Made by a program: the position numbers and the translations under genes
Shown: positions 17,701 through 25,901 of the stretch, in pieces
Layout: each line of letters opens with the position of its first letter
How positions within the stretch are numbered: position 1 is the stretch's first letter
NCBI GenBank assembly: GCA_028281065.1
Contig: JANQKN010000198.1
Location: 1-53,691 of the forward strand
Origin: Flavobacteriaceae bacterium
Lineage (GTDB): Bacteria > Bacteroidota > Bacteroidia > Flavobacteriales > Flavobacteriaceae
Length of the DNA stretch: 53,691 nt
Direction of reading: 5' to 3'
Notes under the pieces: model-generated
Database searches by the model: none
Seen by the model: the letters and a program-made list of their open reading frames with translations, nothing else
Told to the model about the DNA's origin: nothing

Positions 17701-18357
17701 ACCACGGGTGTCTTCCTTTACAGCTGGAGGAGGGATTAGTTCTACCCATTTTACAAAGGGAAGATTGGAAAGTTCGTCCAAACAATTGTTTGGAATGGAA
17801 AGTTCCAACGTATTAAAACCTACGAATTCTTGTCGTAAAGCGATTTGCTTTGTAGCCAAATCATTGATTACGTAGTCGGAGTTTACATTTTGGTGGTGTA
17901 CTAAAGTCACTAAAATATTGTCCCCTTCCGTAGCCCAGGAACCAATGTCCCCATTTTTTAGGTCTTGGGACAATTTAAATCTTCCTTCTACAGGCACAAT
18001 AGCCCGAACCCCACTGTTTCTTAGGTAATTAACCGAAGTGTTTTCTGGGAAATAAAACAGATAGGTGTAGTTGGGGATGTAGTCAATCAGATTTAATTGG
18101 TTGGCTTTAAATGCATCTTGTACATCTTGGGTAGGGGTTTCATAGAATTGAACCCAACCAAAGTATCCATTTCCTAGTTGGGAGGACTCTGGCATCTGAT
18201 CCCATTCAAAAGTCTGAATGTTTTCCTGGATGTCGATTACTTCATCCTGGAATTGAACGGTATAAGCATTTTGGGCAAGTGAAAAACCAAAGACGAATGT
18301 GAGTAAAAAACTCATAAAAGCGGCTTTCCTACTTGAAAAAATAGTAGTCTTTTCCAT
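14758..18357 (-). CDS. Secreted subtilisin-like (S8) protease with T9SS sorting domain
   Basis: The ATG at 18357 gives 1199 residues with a signal peptide ending near residue 29; the open frame upstream adds only a non-signal tail. A subtilase catalytic domain shows a DDG aspartate (248-249), His274 in THGDGVAGI, the oxyanion Asn364 in SCGNSNGN and Ser444 in GGTSGASP. After it come a proprotein-type beta domain, an Ig/FN3-like part, a CARDB-like part (VSVLIQNTGTASQSNFPVSY) and a choice-of-anchor-J-type lectin domain. The C-terminal sorting domain starts LVLSPNPASNAFSI and ends KKLLVK, so the protein should cross the outer membrane by type IX secretion. A TATATTTG (18425-18432, minus) may be its -7 element. 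Confidence 0.9.
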   Translation of the reverse strand: MEKTTIFSSRKAAFMSFLLTFVFGFSLAQNAYTVQFQDEVIDIQENIQTFEWDQMPESSQLGNGYFGWVQFYETPTQDVQDAFKANQLNLIDYIPNYTYLFYFPENTSVNYLRNSGVRAIVPVEGRFKLSQDLKNGDIGSWATEGDNILVTLVHHQNVNSDYVINDLATKQIALRQEFVGFNTLELSIPNNCLDELSNLPFVKWVELIPPPAVKEDTRGRGLHRANGLDTQGAGRNYTGEGVGVMVRDDGIVGPHIDFHGRIDNSLASGSGPTHGDGVAGILAGAGNRNPDMRGMAAGSSVFVVNYGSNFLDGPTQTLINNGSVQITNSSYGDGCNAGYTTNARNVDQQIFDNESLLHVFSCGNSNGNNCGYGAGNQWGNITGGHKQGKNCIATANVFFNGVLASSSSHGPAHDGRIKPDITANGQNQESTAENHGYLTFGGTSGASPGIAGVSAQLYQAYAEENGGAHPPSGLIKATLLNTANDYGNVGPDFKFGWGIVNGLRAGILIEEGRHLTDQVSQGNSNTHTINVPSGTTQVRFMLYWTDPEASPGANPALVNDLDLVVTDPSNNDYLPYVLDHTPDPVTLDLPATNGEDHLNNMEQVLINNPAAGNYDLDVSGFNVPMGPQEYFIVYEIITENLTLTYPNGEERFDPNVNQNIHWDAINTTDGFTLEYSTDGGNNWTNIVTVASTATNYLWNVPPVVTGEARVRVTSGAFSDESDGDFSIAPTVTGVSLTQVCPDQASFTWTNIPDADGYDVYLLGDRYMEIVASTNTNSANITITDPDAEMWYAVAAKNDADGWFGQRNIAAFYPGGLLNCSLANDLSMNLINNDPNEFSTLCGPGNDIVSVLIQNTGTASQSNFPVSYQLNNGTPVVETYTGTLGNGQQDTFEFATPVDITANGSYTLTVSVDLPGDENTFNDELTLEFNAYVDASTSLSEDFETNSVPPPGWVVNNPDGDITWEEATGITGSDGNSTNAAFVDNWNYSNVSEEDQFWTNPIDLTSMTEGTFRFDLAKAQRGAGSSDVMFVGVSTDCGESFSLVYGKGGLDLSTIPDYDNSGQWEPTSADDWRTEEIDIDSYAGEIVIFSFILDNNNGNSTYLDNILVDAILSTEDFDLSQLVLSPNPASNAFSITMQTPVEDKLKVNIVNSLGQRISSYDSSIFNGNQANIDVSGYAAGLYFVEINNGNQTTTKKLLVK

Positions 18358-18480
18358 AGTTGGAGTTTTAGGTGAATTTTGGTGTAATGCTTTCTTTTTG
18401 GAATTACAAAATTCCAAAGCAAGCCAAATATATCCAATTGAAGCTTAAAAAACGAAAATGAAGCAAGCTTTTAACATACT

Positions 18481-18502
18481 AAAAACCTAGTAATTAGCTA
18501 GG
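18481..18502 (-). terminator. Terminator after the thioesterase gene
   Basis: On the minus strand CCTAG pairs with CTAGG around a seven-base loop and is followed by TTTTT. It begins three bases after the thioesterase stop codon. Confidence 0.6.
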
Positions 18503-18504
18503 GT

Positions 18505-19014
18505 TTATGTGAAGAGCGCCTTTAATTCTGTGGCTTCACCTGGAGCTAATTTACCAGCAAGAACAAGACTCAATTGCTTTCGTCTAAGGGCACCGTCGAA
18601 GCGTTTCTTTTCAAGGGAACTTTCGGGCTTTATTTCGGGAACGGGAACGGGACTGCCCATTTCATCCACGGCTACAAAGGTATAGATGGCTTCGTTGGCT
18701 TTGCTGCGCAATCCACTTTCGCGGTCTTCGATCCACACATCCATATATACTTCCATGGAACTTTTAAAAGCCCTGGACACGTGGGCTTCTACAGTAACTA
18801 CACTTCCCAAGGGGATCATTTTGTTGAAAGCTACGTGATTTACCGAAGCGGTTACCACAATCCTTCGGCTGTGTCTTCGGGCCGCTATACTAGCAGCACG
18901 GTCCATACGGGCCAATAGTTCCCCTCCAAACATGTTTCCAATAGGGTTGGTTTCACTGGGGAGTACCAAATCTGTAATAATGGTTCGAGAGGCGGCAGGA
19001 GTTTTTGCTTCCAT
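18505..19014 (-). CDS. Acyl-CoA thioesterase, hotdog fold (BACH/YciA type)
   Basis: The 169-residue protein has the single-hotdog pattern of the cytosolic acyl-CoA hydrolase family: PSETNPIGNMFGGELLARMD (substrate and catalytic loop), RRIVVTASVNHVAFNKMIPLGSVV and VDVWIED-like strands (VYMDVWIED). Such enzymes hydrolyse acyl-CoA in the cytoplasm and act as hexamers of hotdogs. The gene stands 61 bases downstream of the HU/SPOR gene on the same strand and ends in its own hairpin terminator. Confidence 0.87.
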   Translation of the reverse strand: MEAKTPAASRTIITDLVLPSETNPIGNMFGGELLARMDRAASIAARRHSRRIVVTASVNHVAFNKMIPLGSVVTVEAHVSRAFKSSMEVYMDVWIEDRESGLRSKANEAIYTFVAVDEMGSPVPVPEIKPESSLEKKRFDGALRRKQLSLVLAGKLAPGEATELKALFT

Positions 19015-19075
19015 GTATCCTAATTTTTTGCAAAGGTACGAAGCAGATGGATTTCAGGAGTAAAAAGGAAAGGAA

Positions 19076-20008
19076 TTATTGGTCGAGTTTTTGTACCAAT
19101 AACCAAGCATCTTTGTTCTGAGTGTTTTTAATGGATCTCAATGCTCGAAGGGCTTCCAGGCGATCGGTATGCGAACTGTAAACCACTTGATGTAAACCGT
19201 AGCGGTTTTTCCCAATAAGACGGGCAGAAAATCCTCTGTGGGCCAATTGCTTTATTTTTTTCTGGGCATTGGCTTCTATACGGAAGGCACCCGCAACAAT
19301 GTGATATTTCCCGGTCTCTTTAGCAACCCCAATAGTAAGGGCAGGCAATGGATTGTCTATAAGGAAAGTAGCTTCCTGTATTTTGTTTTCAATCAGCGCA
19401 TCTGCTTTTTGTTTTTCGGCAAAGTTGTGTTTCTCTACTTGGCTTTCATAGAGTTTTAACCCACCAAAACCTGCTAGGGTAATGGCCAACAAGCCAATGG
19501 CAGCATAGCGAACAAAAGGATAAGCGGTTTTCTTCTTTTCTTGATAAAGTTCTACAATGGCTTTCTCTTGTTTTTCAACCTCAACACTACGTTCCGTAGC
19601 TTGAGAAACAAAAGAGGTGAGCCCAAAGGAAGCAGTACTGAAATTTTCTGCGTTAATGGGGGCAAACTGAACCGTTTTTTCTTCATTCAGGAAAAAGTCA
19701 CCAATGTTTTTGAAGGTTACCGTTTTTCCTTCGGAAAGCTCCAACGAAATGGTTCCTGTAAAATTCCTGATTTTCTGCAAAGCCAATTCGTAACTACAGT
19801 TTTCTGAAGAAGCTACGTAGTTGGCTAAAATACCATCGTTGGTTTGCAATTGCCTATTAAAAGAAATGGTTTTCCCAGGAGGGTAAAACGTATGGGAGGC
19901 ACTATCGATCCTAGCGGAGTGGTTTTGGGTTAAAAAAGCCCCAAACCCCGGGATGATAACACACTCGTAACGATAAAGAAGATCTTTTATATAGGTGCCC
20001 AACTGCAT
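19076..20008 (-). CDS. HU-CCDC81 and SPOR domain protein
   Basis: The 310-residue protein starts with two HU-like domains of the bacterial CCDC81 type (QLGTYIKDLLYRYECVIIPGFGAF, about 1-55, and 56-125). A basic region, one membrane helix (about 166-187), a coiled stretch and a C-terminal SPOR domain (about 233-308, KYHIVAGAFRIEANAQKKI) follow. SPOR domains bind denuded septal peptidoglycan, so the protein probably links the division site to a cytoplasmic HU-like part. The conserved N-terminus confirms the ATG at 20008. A perfect TATGTTTG element ends only five bases upstream, so the mRNA appears leaderless. Confidence 0.88.
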   Translation of the reverse strand: MQLGTYIKDLLYRYECVIIPGFGAFLTQNHSARIDSASHTFYPPGKTISFNRQLQTNDGILANYVASSENCSYELALQKIRNFTGTISLELSEGKTVTFKNIGDFFLNEEKTVQFAPINAENFSTASFGLTSFVSQATERSVEVEKQEKAIVELYQEKKKTAYPFVRYAAIGLLAITLAGFGGLKLYESQVEKHNFAEKQKADALIENKIQEATFLIDNPLPALTIGVAKETGKYHIVAGAFRIEANAQKKIKQLAHRGFSARLIGKNRYGLHQVVYSSHTDRLEALRALRSIKNTQNKDAWLLVQKLDQ

Positions 20009-20012
20009 AAAA

Positions 20013-20043
20013 CAAACATAGATTATTTTAGGGTAGCATTCAA
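20013..20043 (-). promoter_or_regulatory. Promoter of the HU/SPOR gene (TTG-N20-TATGTTTG)
   Basis: On the minus strand, TTG (20041-20043), a 20-base spacer and TATGTTTG (20013-20020) match the Bacteroidota promoter consensus perfectly. The expected transcription start falls at or within a base or two of the A of the ATG at 20008. Confidence 0.65.
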
Positions 20044-20156
20044 TAATTGATGAGTGAATTTATTAACAATAAAAAAAATTGTAGTTTTAATTACTCCCTT
20101 TAATTCACCTGCTGCCCAGTTACTGTTTTGGGAGTCAGGTGTTCACTTGTTTTTGT

Positions 20157-21263
20157 ATGCTTTCTGAAAAAGAACTGCTGTATGTTTTGGCATTACAGCG
20201 AGCACCCAATATGGGGGATGTTTCTGCCAAAAAATTGATTCAAATCATAGGATCTGCCGAAGGGGTATTCAAAGAAAAAAGGCACCACCTTCTTAAGGTA
20301 CGGGGTATTGGAAGTTTAAAGCTGAAACATCTTAATGAGAAAGAGCTTCTTTTGGAAGCGGAGAAGGAGCTAGGGTTCATAGAGAAGAACGAGATAAACC
20401 ATTCTTATTTTTTGGATCCTGGTTACCCAGAACGATTAAGGCATTGCCCGGATGGTCCTATACTCATATTCCAGTCTGGAAATATGGATTTAAAAAGCAA
20501 AAGGATTTTGAGTATTGTGGGGACTCGAAAGATAACCTCTTATGGCACGTCTTTTTGCCATCAATTTATAGAAGAATTAGCACCACTAGATCCAGTAATT
20601 GTATCTGGTTTCGCGTATGGAGTAGATATTACTGCACAAAAAGCAGCGATGGAACAAGGATTACAAACGGTGGGTTGTTTAGCGCATGGCCTCCATCAGA
20701 TTTATCCGAAGAGTCATAAAAAGTATGTTTCCAAAATAAAGGAGCACGGGGGGTTCATTACCGAGTTTTGGAGTAATGACCCTTTTGACCGCAATAACTT
20801 TCTAAAACGAAACCGAATCATAGCAGGAATAAGCGAAGCCACCATTGTTGTAGAATCTGCCGAAAAAGGTGGGAGTTTGGTCACGGCAGATCTAGCTAAT
20901 TCTTACAATCGTGAAGTATTTGCCATTCCAGGCAGGGCTGGTGATCTACAAAGCCAAGGATGCAATAACCTAATAAAGACACAACAAGCACAATTGATAA
21001 CCTCGGCTGCTGACCTTGTTTATCTGTTGGGATGGGACATAAAGGAAGCAAAGCCGCAACCCAAACAAACCCAGCTTTTTGTGGAAATGGATGCCGACGA
21101 AAAGACAGTTTGGAAATACCTCAAAGAAAGGGATAAGGAGCTACTGGATGTAATTGCTATAGAATGTGGCTTCCCAACCCACAAAATAGCCTCCCTCTTA
21201 CTTTCTTTGGAATTGAAAGGGGTTGTTAGGCCGTTACCTGGGAAATGGTTTCAGGTGATTTAG
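20157..21263 (+). CDS. dprA: DNA processing protein DprA
   Basis: The 368-residue protein has an N-terminal helix-hairpin region (VRGIGSLKLKHL), the Rossmann-like DprA/Smf domain with IVGTRKITSYG, VSGFAYGVDITAQKAA and RNRIIAGISEATIVVES-EKGGSL, and a C-terminal winged helix (HKIASLLLSLELKGVVRPLPG). DprA loads RecA onto incoming single-stranded DNA during natural transformation. The ATG at 20157 is chosen over a GTG six codons upstream because LSEKELLY begins the conserved part. Its last four bases overlap the convergent trpS gene. Confidence 0.93.
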   Translation: MLSEKELLYVLALQRAPNMGDVSAKKLIQIIGSAEGVFKEKRHHLLKVRGIGSLKLKHLNEKELLLEAEKELGFIEKNEINHSYFLDPGYPERLRHCPDGPILIFQSGNMDLKSKRILSIVGTRKITSYGTSFCHQFIEELAPLDPVIVSGFAYGVDITAQKAAMEQGLQTVGCLAHGLHQIYPKSHKKYVSKIKEHGGFITEFWSNDPFDRNNFLKRNRIIAGISEATIVVESAEKGGSLVTADLANSYNREVFAIPGRAGDLQSQGCNNLIKTQQAQLITSAADLVYLLGWDIKEAKPQPKQTQLFVEMDADEKTVWKYLKERDKELLDVIAIECGFPTHKIASLLLSLELKGVVRPLPGKWFQVI

Positions 21264-22231
21264 TAACCCACCTTATTCCGTACCCGAGCCAAGACAGCAT
21301 TGGCAACCTCTTTGGCCTTTTGGGCTCCTTTTTCAAGAGCAGCGTCTACTTCATTCAGGTTTTCCATATAGTGATGGTAGCGGGCGCGTTCTTCAGAAAA
21401 ACGATCTACAATACACTCGTATAGGGCCTGCTTGGCATGACCGTAACCATAGCCACCCGCCAGGTAATTGGAGTGCATTTCGGCAATCTCATCTTCAGAA
21501 GCCAATAATTGATACAAAGCAAACACATTGCAGGTATCGGGATCTTTGGGTTCTTCCAATGGAGTACTGTCCGTTTGTATGCCCATAATCTGCTTGCGGA
21601 GTTTTTTGTCGGGCAAGAATATGTTGATGATATTGTCTTTGGACTTGCTCATTTTACTACCATCGGTCCCGGGGACCAACATAGTATGTTCCTGTACCTT
21701 GGCTTCGGGCATTACAAACGTTTCCCCTCCAATCTTGGCATGAAAACGGGAAGCGACATCGCGTGTCATTTCCAGATGTTGCAATTGGTCTTTCCCTACG
21801 GGAACCACATCGGCATCATACAACAAAATATCGGCAGCCATCAACATGGGGTAGGTAAAAAGCCCTGCATTTACATCCTCCAAACGATCGGCCTTGTCTT
21901 TAAAACTGTGCGCCAAGGTGAGCCGTTGGTAAGGGAAAAAGCAACTTAAGTACCAAGAGAGCTCTGTAACCTGGGGGATATCGCTTTGGCGATAAAAAAC
22001 GGTTTTTTCTATATCCAACCCAAAAGCCAACCAAGTAGCGGCTGTACTATAGGTGTTACTGCGAAGGGTTTCAGCATCCTTAATCTGGGTTAGGGAATGC
22101 ATATCTGCAATAAAGAGGTACGAATCGTTATCGGGATTGTTCGCCATTTCTATGGCTGGCAGGATAGCTCCCAATATATTCCCCAAATGCGGGGTTCCTG
22201 TACTTTGTATTCCGGTAAGAATTCTTGGCAT
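21260..22231 (-). CDS. trpS: Tryptophan--tRNA ligase
   Basis: A class I aminoacyl-tRNA synthetase of 323 residues, the usual TrpRS length. The HIGH-like motif is TGTPHLGNILGA and the KMSKS motif is GSKMSKSKDN; YLFIADMHSLTQ and PMLMAADILLYDADVVPVGKDQ are TrpRS-specific. It charges tRNA-Trp. A minus-strand TTG-N18-TACCTTTG promoter lies 25 bases before the ATG. Confidence 0.95.
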   Translation of the reverse strand: MPRILTGIQSTGTPHLGNILGAILPAIEMANNPDNDSYLFIADMHSLTQIKDAETLRSNTYSTAATWLAFGLDIEKTVFYRQSDIPQVTELSWYLSCFFPYQRLTLAHSFKDKADRLEDVNAGLFTYPMLMAADILLYDADVVPVGKDQLQHLEMTRDVASRFHAKIGGETFVMPEAKVQEHTMLVPGTDGSKMSKSKDNIINIFLPDKKLRKQIMGIQTDSTPLEEPKDPDTCNVFALYQLLASEDEIAEMHSNYLAGGYGYGHAKQALYECIVDRFSEERARYHHYMENLNEVDAALEKGAQKAKEVANAVLARVRNKVGY

Positions 22232-22256
22232 AATACGTTTGACTCAAATTTGAAAA

Positions 22257-22285
22257 CAAAGGTACTTTTTTTGGAGTATTTGCAA
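22257..22285 (-). promoter_or_regulatory. Promoter of trpS (TTG-N18-TACCTTTG)
   Basis: On the minus strand, TTG (22283-22285) and TACCTTTG (22257-22264) are separated by 18 bases and match the Bacteroidota consensus. Confidence 0.6.
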
Positions 22286-22297
22286 CTTTCAAATTAG

Positions 22298-22305
22298 TAT
22301 TTTTG
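22298..22305 (+). promoter_or_regulatory. Candidate -7 element for plsC
   Basis: TATTTTTG is a perfect TAnnTTTG element ending seven bases before the plsC ATG, so the leader would be only a few bases. The nearest TTG (22271-22273) gives a 24-base spacer, one longer than usual. Confidence 0.4.
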
Positions 22306-22312
22306 GCTGCAG

Positions 22313-23059
22313 ATGAAATTCTTCCGTAACATAGGGTATGTTTTATACCGAATTTGGTTCTATGTGTTGGTAACACTTCCCATCTTAGTGATGTTTCCAA
22401 TTTTGGTATTGAGCATCCTAAAGGATAGCTGGTATCCTTTTTTCTTTCGTTTGGCACGGATTTGGGCAAAAATCATTTTGATTGGAATGGGCTTTTACCC
22501 AAAAGTGAAACGGGATGTTGTTTTCGAAAAGGGGAAGAGTTATATGTTCGTGGCCAATCACACATCCATGACCGACATCATGCTTATGCTGTATGTGGTA
22601 ACCAAAAACCCTTTTGTATTTGTTGGGAAAGCAGAGCTTGCCAAGATCCCGGTTTTTGGGTTTTTCTATAAACGGACCTGTATTTTGGTAGACCGATCCG
22701 ATGTAAAAAGCCGCCACAATGTGTTTATCGAAGCCCAAAAACGATTGCAAAGGGGATTGAGCGTCTGCATTTTCCCCGAAGGAGGGGTGCCCGATGATGA
22801 GTCCCTCTTACTGAATGAATTTAAAGACGGCGCCTTCCGTTTGGCGATAGAGCATAAAATACCTATAGCTCCCATGACTTTTCACGACAACAAAAAACGC
22901 TTTTCCTATACCTTTTTTAGTGGGGGACCTGGTGTAATGCGAGTAAGGGTTCATGATATCATCCCTACGGGTATTTTAGAGCTGGAGGATAAACGTATGC
23001 TCCGCGAGCAGACCCGCGATATTATCCTAAAGGAGTTACAATCTCCAATAATAGAGTAG
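22313..23059 (+). CDS. plsC: 1-acyl-sn-glycerol-3-phosphate acyltransferase
   Basis: The 248-residue protein has an N-terminal membrane segment and the glycerolipid acyltransferase motifs NHTSMTDIM (H-x4-D), the GKAELAKIPVFG block and FPEGG. It transfers a second acyl chain to lysophosphatidic acid at the inner membrane, making phosphatidic acid. It is divergent from trpS and ends five bases from the convergent lipoprotein gene. Confidence 0.88.
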   Translation: MKFFRNIGYVLYRIWFYVLVTLPILVMFPILVLSILKDSWYPFFFRLARIWAKIILIGMGFYPKVKRDVVFEKGKSYMFVANHTSMTDIMLMLYVVTKNPFVFVGKAELAKIPVFGFFYKRTCILVDRSDVKSRHNVFIEAQKRLQRGLSVCIFPEGGVPDDESLLLNEFKDGAFRLAIEHKIPIAPMTFHDNKKRFSYTFFSGGPGVMRVRVHDIIPTGILELEDKRMLREQTRDIILKELQSPIIE

Positions 23060-23063
23060 TATT

Positions 23064-23573
23064 CTATTGTTCTTCCTTTACAAACCTAAGATATCCATCG
23101 GTATGATAAGAGATATCGGCATCGCAACAGGTTAGGAATCCGGCACCGTCCAATACCAGGCTATTTACAGTAAGTTCCACAATTTGATAACTGAAAGCCG
23201 TATCGTCGGATAGAAACAGGATGGTGTTTTCATCTTCGACATAATCCCATGGGAACCAAAAATAAGAATCGTTGGTTTGAGTGCCTGGGGGGCATTTAGG
23301 GTTGTTGTTGGGACCCGTATAGGTAAGTCGCGTCGTTTGATCACTAAGCAATTCCATTAAAGTATGCTTGCGGCAACCATTCCATTGGTCCCATAAACTG
23401 GTAGATGCATTGCCATCACCATTTATGTCGATGGGTTCATCGGTATACCAGTCTACCAATCGCCAAGTAGTAACCAAAGTAGCTTCCTGTGGCCCTCCTA
23501 TCACGGTGTTCCCTTCATCGTTTTGACAAGCCAATAAAGACAAACCCAAAAAAAGCAGATAGATCTTTTTCAT
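23064..23573 (-). CDS. Lipocalin-like lipoprotein
   Basis: The 169-residue protein has a lipoprotein signal (LSLLAC, Cys16). A beta-rich domain follows, starting TTWRLVDWYTDEPID, with an NGDGN turn, paired cysteines (CRKH, KCPPG, LTCCDAD) and a FVKEEQ end. The layout fits the Bacteroidota lipocalin-like lipoprotein group, but the ligand is unknown. A 12-bp palindrome CTTGAGATCAAG lies about 40 bases upstream of its start. Confidence 0.7.
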   Translation of the reverse strand: MKKIYLLFLGLSLLACQNDEGNTVIGGPQEATLVTTWRLVDWYTDEPIDINGDGNASTSLWDQWNGCRKHTLMELLSDQTTRLTYTGPNNNPKCPPGTQTNDSYFWFPWDYVEDENTILFLSDDTAFSYQIVELTVNSLVLDGAGFLTCCDADISYHTDGYLRFVKEEQ

Positions 23574-23660
23574 TGTGGTTGGTTGATGTAATCTTAAATA
23601 TACGGGATATTCTTGAGATCAAGGGAATATAGTAGTCTTGATTTTTGAAACGGGATTCAT

Positions 23661-23695
23661 AAAAAAACCGTTCCTATGGCGATGGGAACGGTTTT
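23661..23695 (-). terminator. Strong hairpin terminator, probably bidirectional
   Basis: AAAACCGTTCC (23664-23674) pairs with GGAACGGTTTT (23685-23695). The minus strand continues into further T residues after the stem, serving the anti-sigma/barrel gene; a T run also follows on the plus strand. Confidence 0.75.
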
Positions 23696-23747
23696 TCTTT
23701 TCATCATTGTTTGGTATAATCCAAACCTAACCAACTAAAAAACTAAC

Positions 23748-25343
23748 CTAAAACTTAAAACTCAATCCACTGTAAATCCCCAAATAGTAGGGCCTAAAGT
23801 CTACAGACGAATCCGTATACGGATTGAGCTGGTATTTAAACATAGGTTCAATATTAAACTTTAATCTTCTGCTTATTTTGTAATTGAATCCTAACCCAAT
23901 GTTGGTAGAAAAACTTACCGAACTCAGGTTATTGGACTCACCCAGTACTTCACGGAAATTTCCGTCATTGGCTACAATTTCATTGTCTCCTAGGAACAAG
24001 GTGCTAAATCCACCAATCATGTTAATGCCAAATCGCTTATTGAGCAAGGAGTAGTTTATCTCCAATGGAATTTCGTAATAGGAAAGGTTCTGCGTTAATT
24101 CTGCATTATTTCCCCCTGTGGATTTAGGACGAAGGTTCTCGAATGGATTCATCTCATCCGTAGGGGTATTGGCCAATGTTCCTTTATCCAAAGCCGTTAA
24201 TACATTGGTGCGTCCACCGTAGTCTACCGAGGCCAATGCAGAGGCAACAGGTCCTGTAGCCAATTCTATATCTCCTGTGGTATACCCAAGGTTTACATTG
24301 TTTACCCCAGAACGAATGCTTAAACGATCGTTGATAACATAACTAATCTGTACCCCATAACTGAAATTGGTATCCCCGCTTTGGGAGTTGTCGGCAAACA
24401 TAGGGTCTATGGATGATCCTTCACCAAAACTATTATAGAAAACAGGCCCAAAGTTTGGGGTTACTTCCCATTGGCGTGTATCTTTATCATCAACTTTAGC
24501 AACGGCCTCTTCTTGGTCTTCAGCTATGGCGTCGAAAATGGATTTCTTGTTTTCTTCAGGGGTTTCCTTTGTCTCTTCTTTTTGTTGCTCTGTTTGGGTT
24601 ACCGCATTTTCGGTGTCTTGAGGGATTATCTTGTTGGGATCTTTATCTAATAAAGGGTTCTTGAATTTTTCCTCGTTCCCTTTTTCCTCATTCTTGTTTT
24701 CTACAGCGACCCCTGTTTGTTGGGTATCCTGTATTTGGGAGTCTACTCCTTGGTTCTTTAAGATTTGTGGATTTTGGTTTTCCACTTTTTGCTGCTGATT
24801 CTTTTGGGAATCTGCTACAGCATCTTGTACAGAATTGTTTTTATCTATCCCAATGTTGTCTTTAAAAGGCTTATTTTCTGGAGAAGGAATTTTTTCTTGT
24901 TTTTCGACCGCAATTGCTTCTCTATTGTTACGCGATTTTTGAACAATTTGCTCCTGAGGGTCTACTTGCATGTCGTCTTTGGAAACCAACTCCCCATCCT
25001 TGGTAGGGGTTTCTATGTTATCTTCAGAAGAAATAGCTTCGTTTTCTATTTGTGGATCTACGATAGGATCGTCCTTTTCTATAGTCCGTTCGGTATTGTC
25101 ATCTACAATAGCAGGATCTGTATCACCAAAGGGATCGAAAACCATATTTCCAACAGTGAGCAATAGAGCCAATATAGCAGCCACCCCGCCTAAACGCCAC
25201 CATAGTGGAATTACCTTGCGGTCGTCCTTCTCTTTTTTCATTTTGGCCTGGATATTAGTCCAAACTTCAGGAGAAGGAGCTGCTTCAAATTGCTGCAATT
25301 GCTCTTTGAACAGATCGTCTATGTGTTTCTTATCACTCATCAA
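23748..25343 (-). CDS. Anti-sigma-like transmembrane protein with C-terminal outer-membrane barrel domain
   Basis: The 531-residue protein starts with a short cytoplasmic helical domain (HIDDLFKEQLQQFEAAPSPEVW), then one membrane helix (about 48-68). A long low-complexity Asp/Glu/Lys/Gln/Asn linker spans about 75-285. A C-terminal beta-barrel part (about 290-531) ends in SGLSFKF, typical of an outer-membrane protein. It starts 21 bases after the ECF sigma gene, in the position of an anti-sigma factor. If both ends are inserted as predicted, one chain spans both membranes. Similar sigma/barrel pairs occur widely in Bacteroidota. Anti-sigma function is inferred from position and topology. Confidence 0.75.
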   Translation of the reverse strand: MMSDKKHIDDLFKEQLQQFEAAPSPEVWTNIQAKMKKEKDDRKVIPLWWRLGGVAAILALLLTVGNMVFDPFGDTDPAIVDDNTERTIEKDDPIVDPQIENEAISSEDNIETPTKDGELVSKDDMQVDPQEQIVQKSRNNREAIAVEKQEKIPSPENKPFKDNIGIDKNNSVQDAVADSQKNQQQKVENQNPQILKNQGVDSQIQDTQQTGVAVENKNEEKGNEEKFKNPLLDKDPNKIIPQDTENAVTQTEQQKEETKETPEENKKSIFDAIAEDQEEAVAKVDDKDTRQWEVTPNFGPVFYNSFGEGSSIDPMFADNSQSGDTNFSYGVQISYVINDRLSIRSGVNNVNLGYTTGDIELATGPVASALASVDYGGRTNVLTALDKGTLANTPTDEMNPFENLRPKSTGGNNAELTQNLSYYEIPLEINYSLLNKRFGINMIGGFSTLFLGDNEIVANDGNFREVLGESNNLSSVSFSTNIGLGFNYKISRRLKFNIEPMFKYQLNPYTDSSVDFRPYYLGIYSGLSFKF

Positions 25344-25364
25344 ATCACCTCATTACGAGGAGGG

Positions 25365-25901
25365 TTACTGTTTATTTTGATCGTTAAGAAACGATTCTAC
25401 TTTCTTTTTAAGGATCATTCGGGCCCGTGCTAAATTCGATTTGGATGTTCCATCCGAAATTTCGAGCATTTCGGCAATTTCCTTGTGCGAATAGCCATCC
25501 AACACATACAGGTTAAAAACCAAACGATACCGATCGGGCAGTTCCTGAATGATTTTCAATAAAAAATCCAAAGGAACCTGGGTGGTTTCGACCTCTACCT
25601 CGGCATCTTCCAGCTTTTCCTCGTTCGAAATATCGAATACCCTTTTTTTCCTGTATTTCTGAAGCACCGTATTTACGGTTATACGCTTCATCCAGCCTTC
25701 AAAAGAACCTTTTCCTTGGTACTGCTCAATCCTATTGTAAATAGTGATGAATGCATCCTGCAGACTATCCTCTGCTTCGACACGGTTGGGGGAATACTTT
25801 AAGCATATCCCAAACAAAACACGGGAATACTGCTTGTATAAGGCTTCCTGTGCTTTAGCATTGCGCCGTTTGCATTCTTCTATGAGCTGTTGTAACGTCA
25901 A
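25365..25901 (-). CDS. ECF RNA polymerase sigma factor
   Basis: The 178-residue protein has sigma region 2 (ALYKQYSRVLFGICLKYSPN, EDSLQDAFITIYNRI, FEGWMKRITVNTVLQKYRK) and region 4 (LPDRYRLVFNLYVLDGYSHKEIAEML plus SKSNLARARMILKKK). No in-frame ATG is available near the conserved N-terminus, so the start is read as TTG at 25901; TLQQLIEECKRRNAKAQEALY is where relatives begin. It is cotranscribed with the transmembrane partner 21 bases downstream. A 9-bp inverted repeat flanks the upstream region. Confidence 0.9.
   Translation of the reverse strand: MTLQQLIEECKRRNAKAQEALYKQYSRVLFGICLKYSPNRVEAEDSLQDAFITIYNRIEQYQGKGSFEGWMKRITVNTVLQKYRKKRVFDISNEEKLEDAEVEVETTQVPLDFLLKIIQELPDRYRLVFNLYVLDGYSHKEIAEMLEISDGTSKSNLARARMILKKKVESFLNDQNKQ

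Noticed and set aside
23607-23630. CTTGAGATCAAG palindrome with ATATTC/GAATAT flanks as an FNR box
   Set aside because: The half-sites are separated by two bases, not four, so it does not fit FNR-type spacing; the inner and outer symmetry centres also differ by one base.
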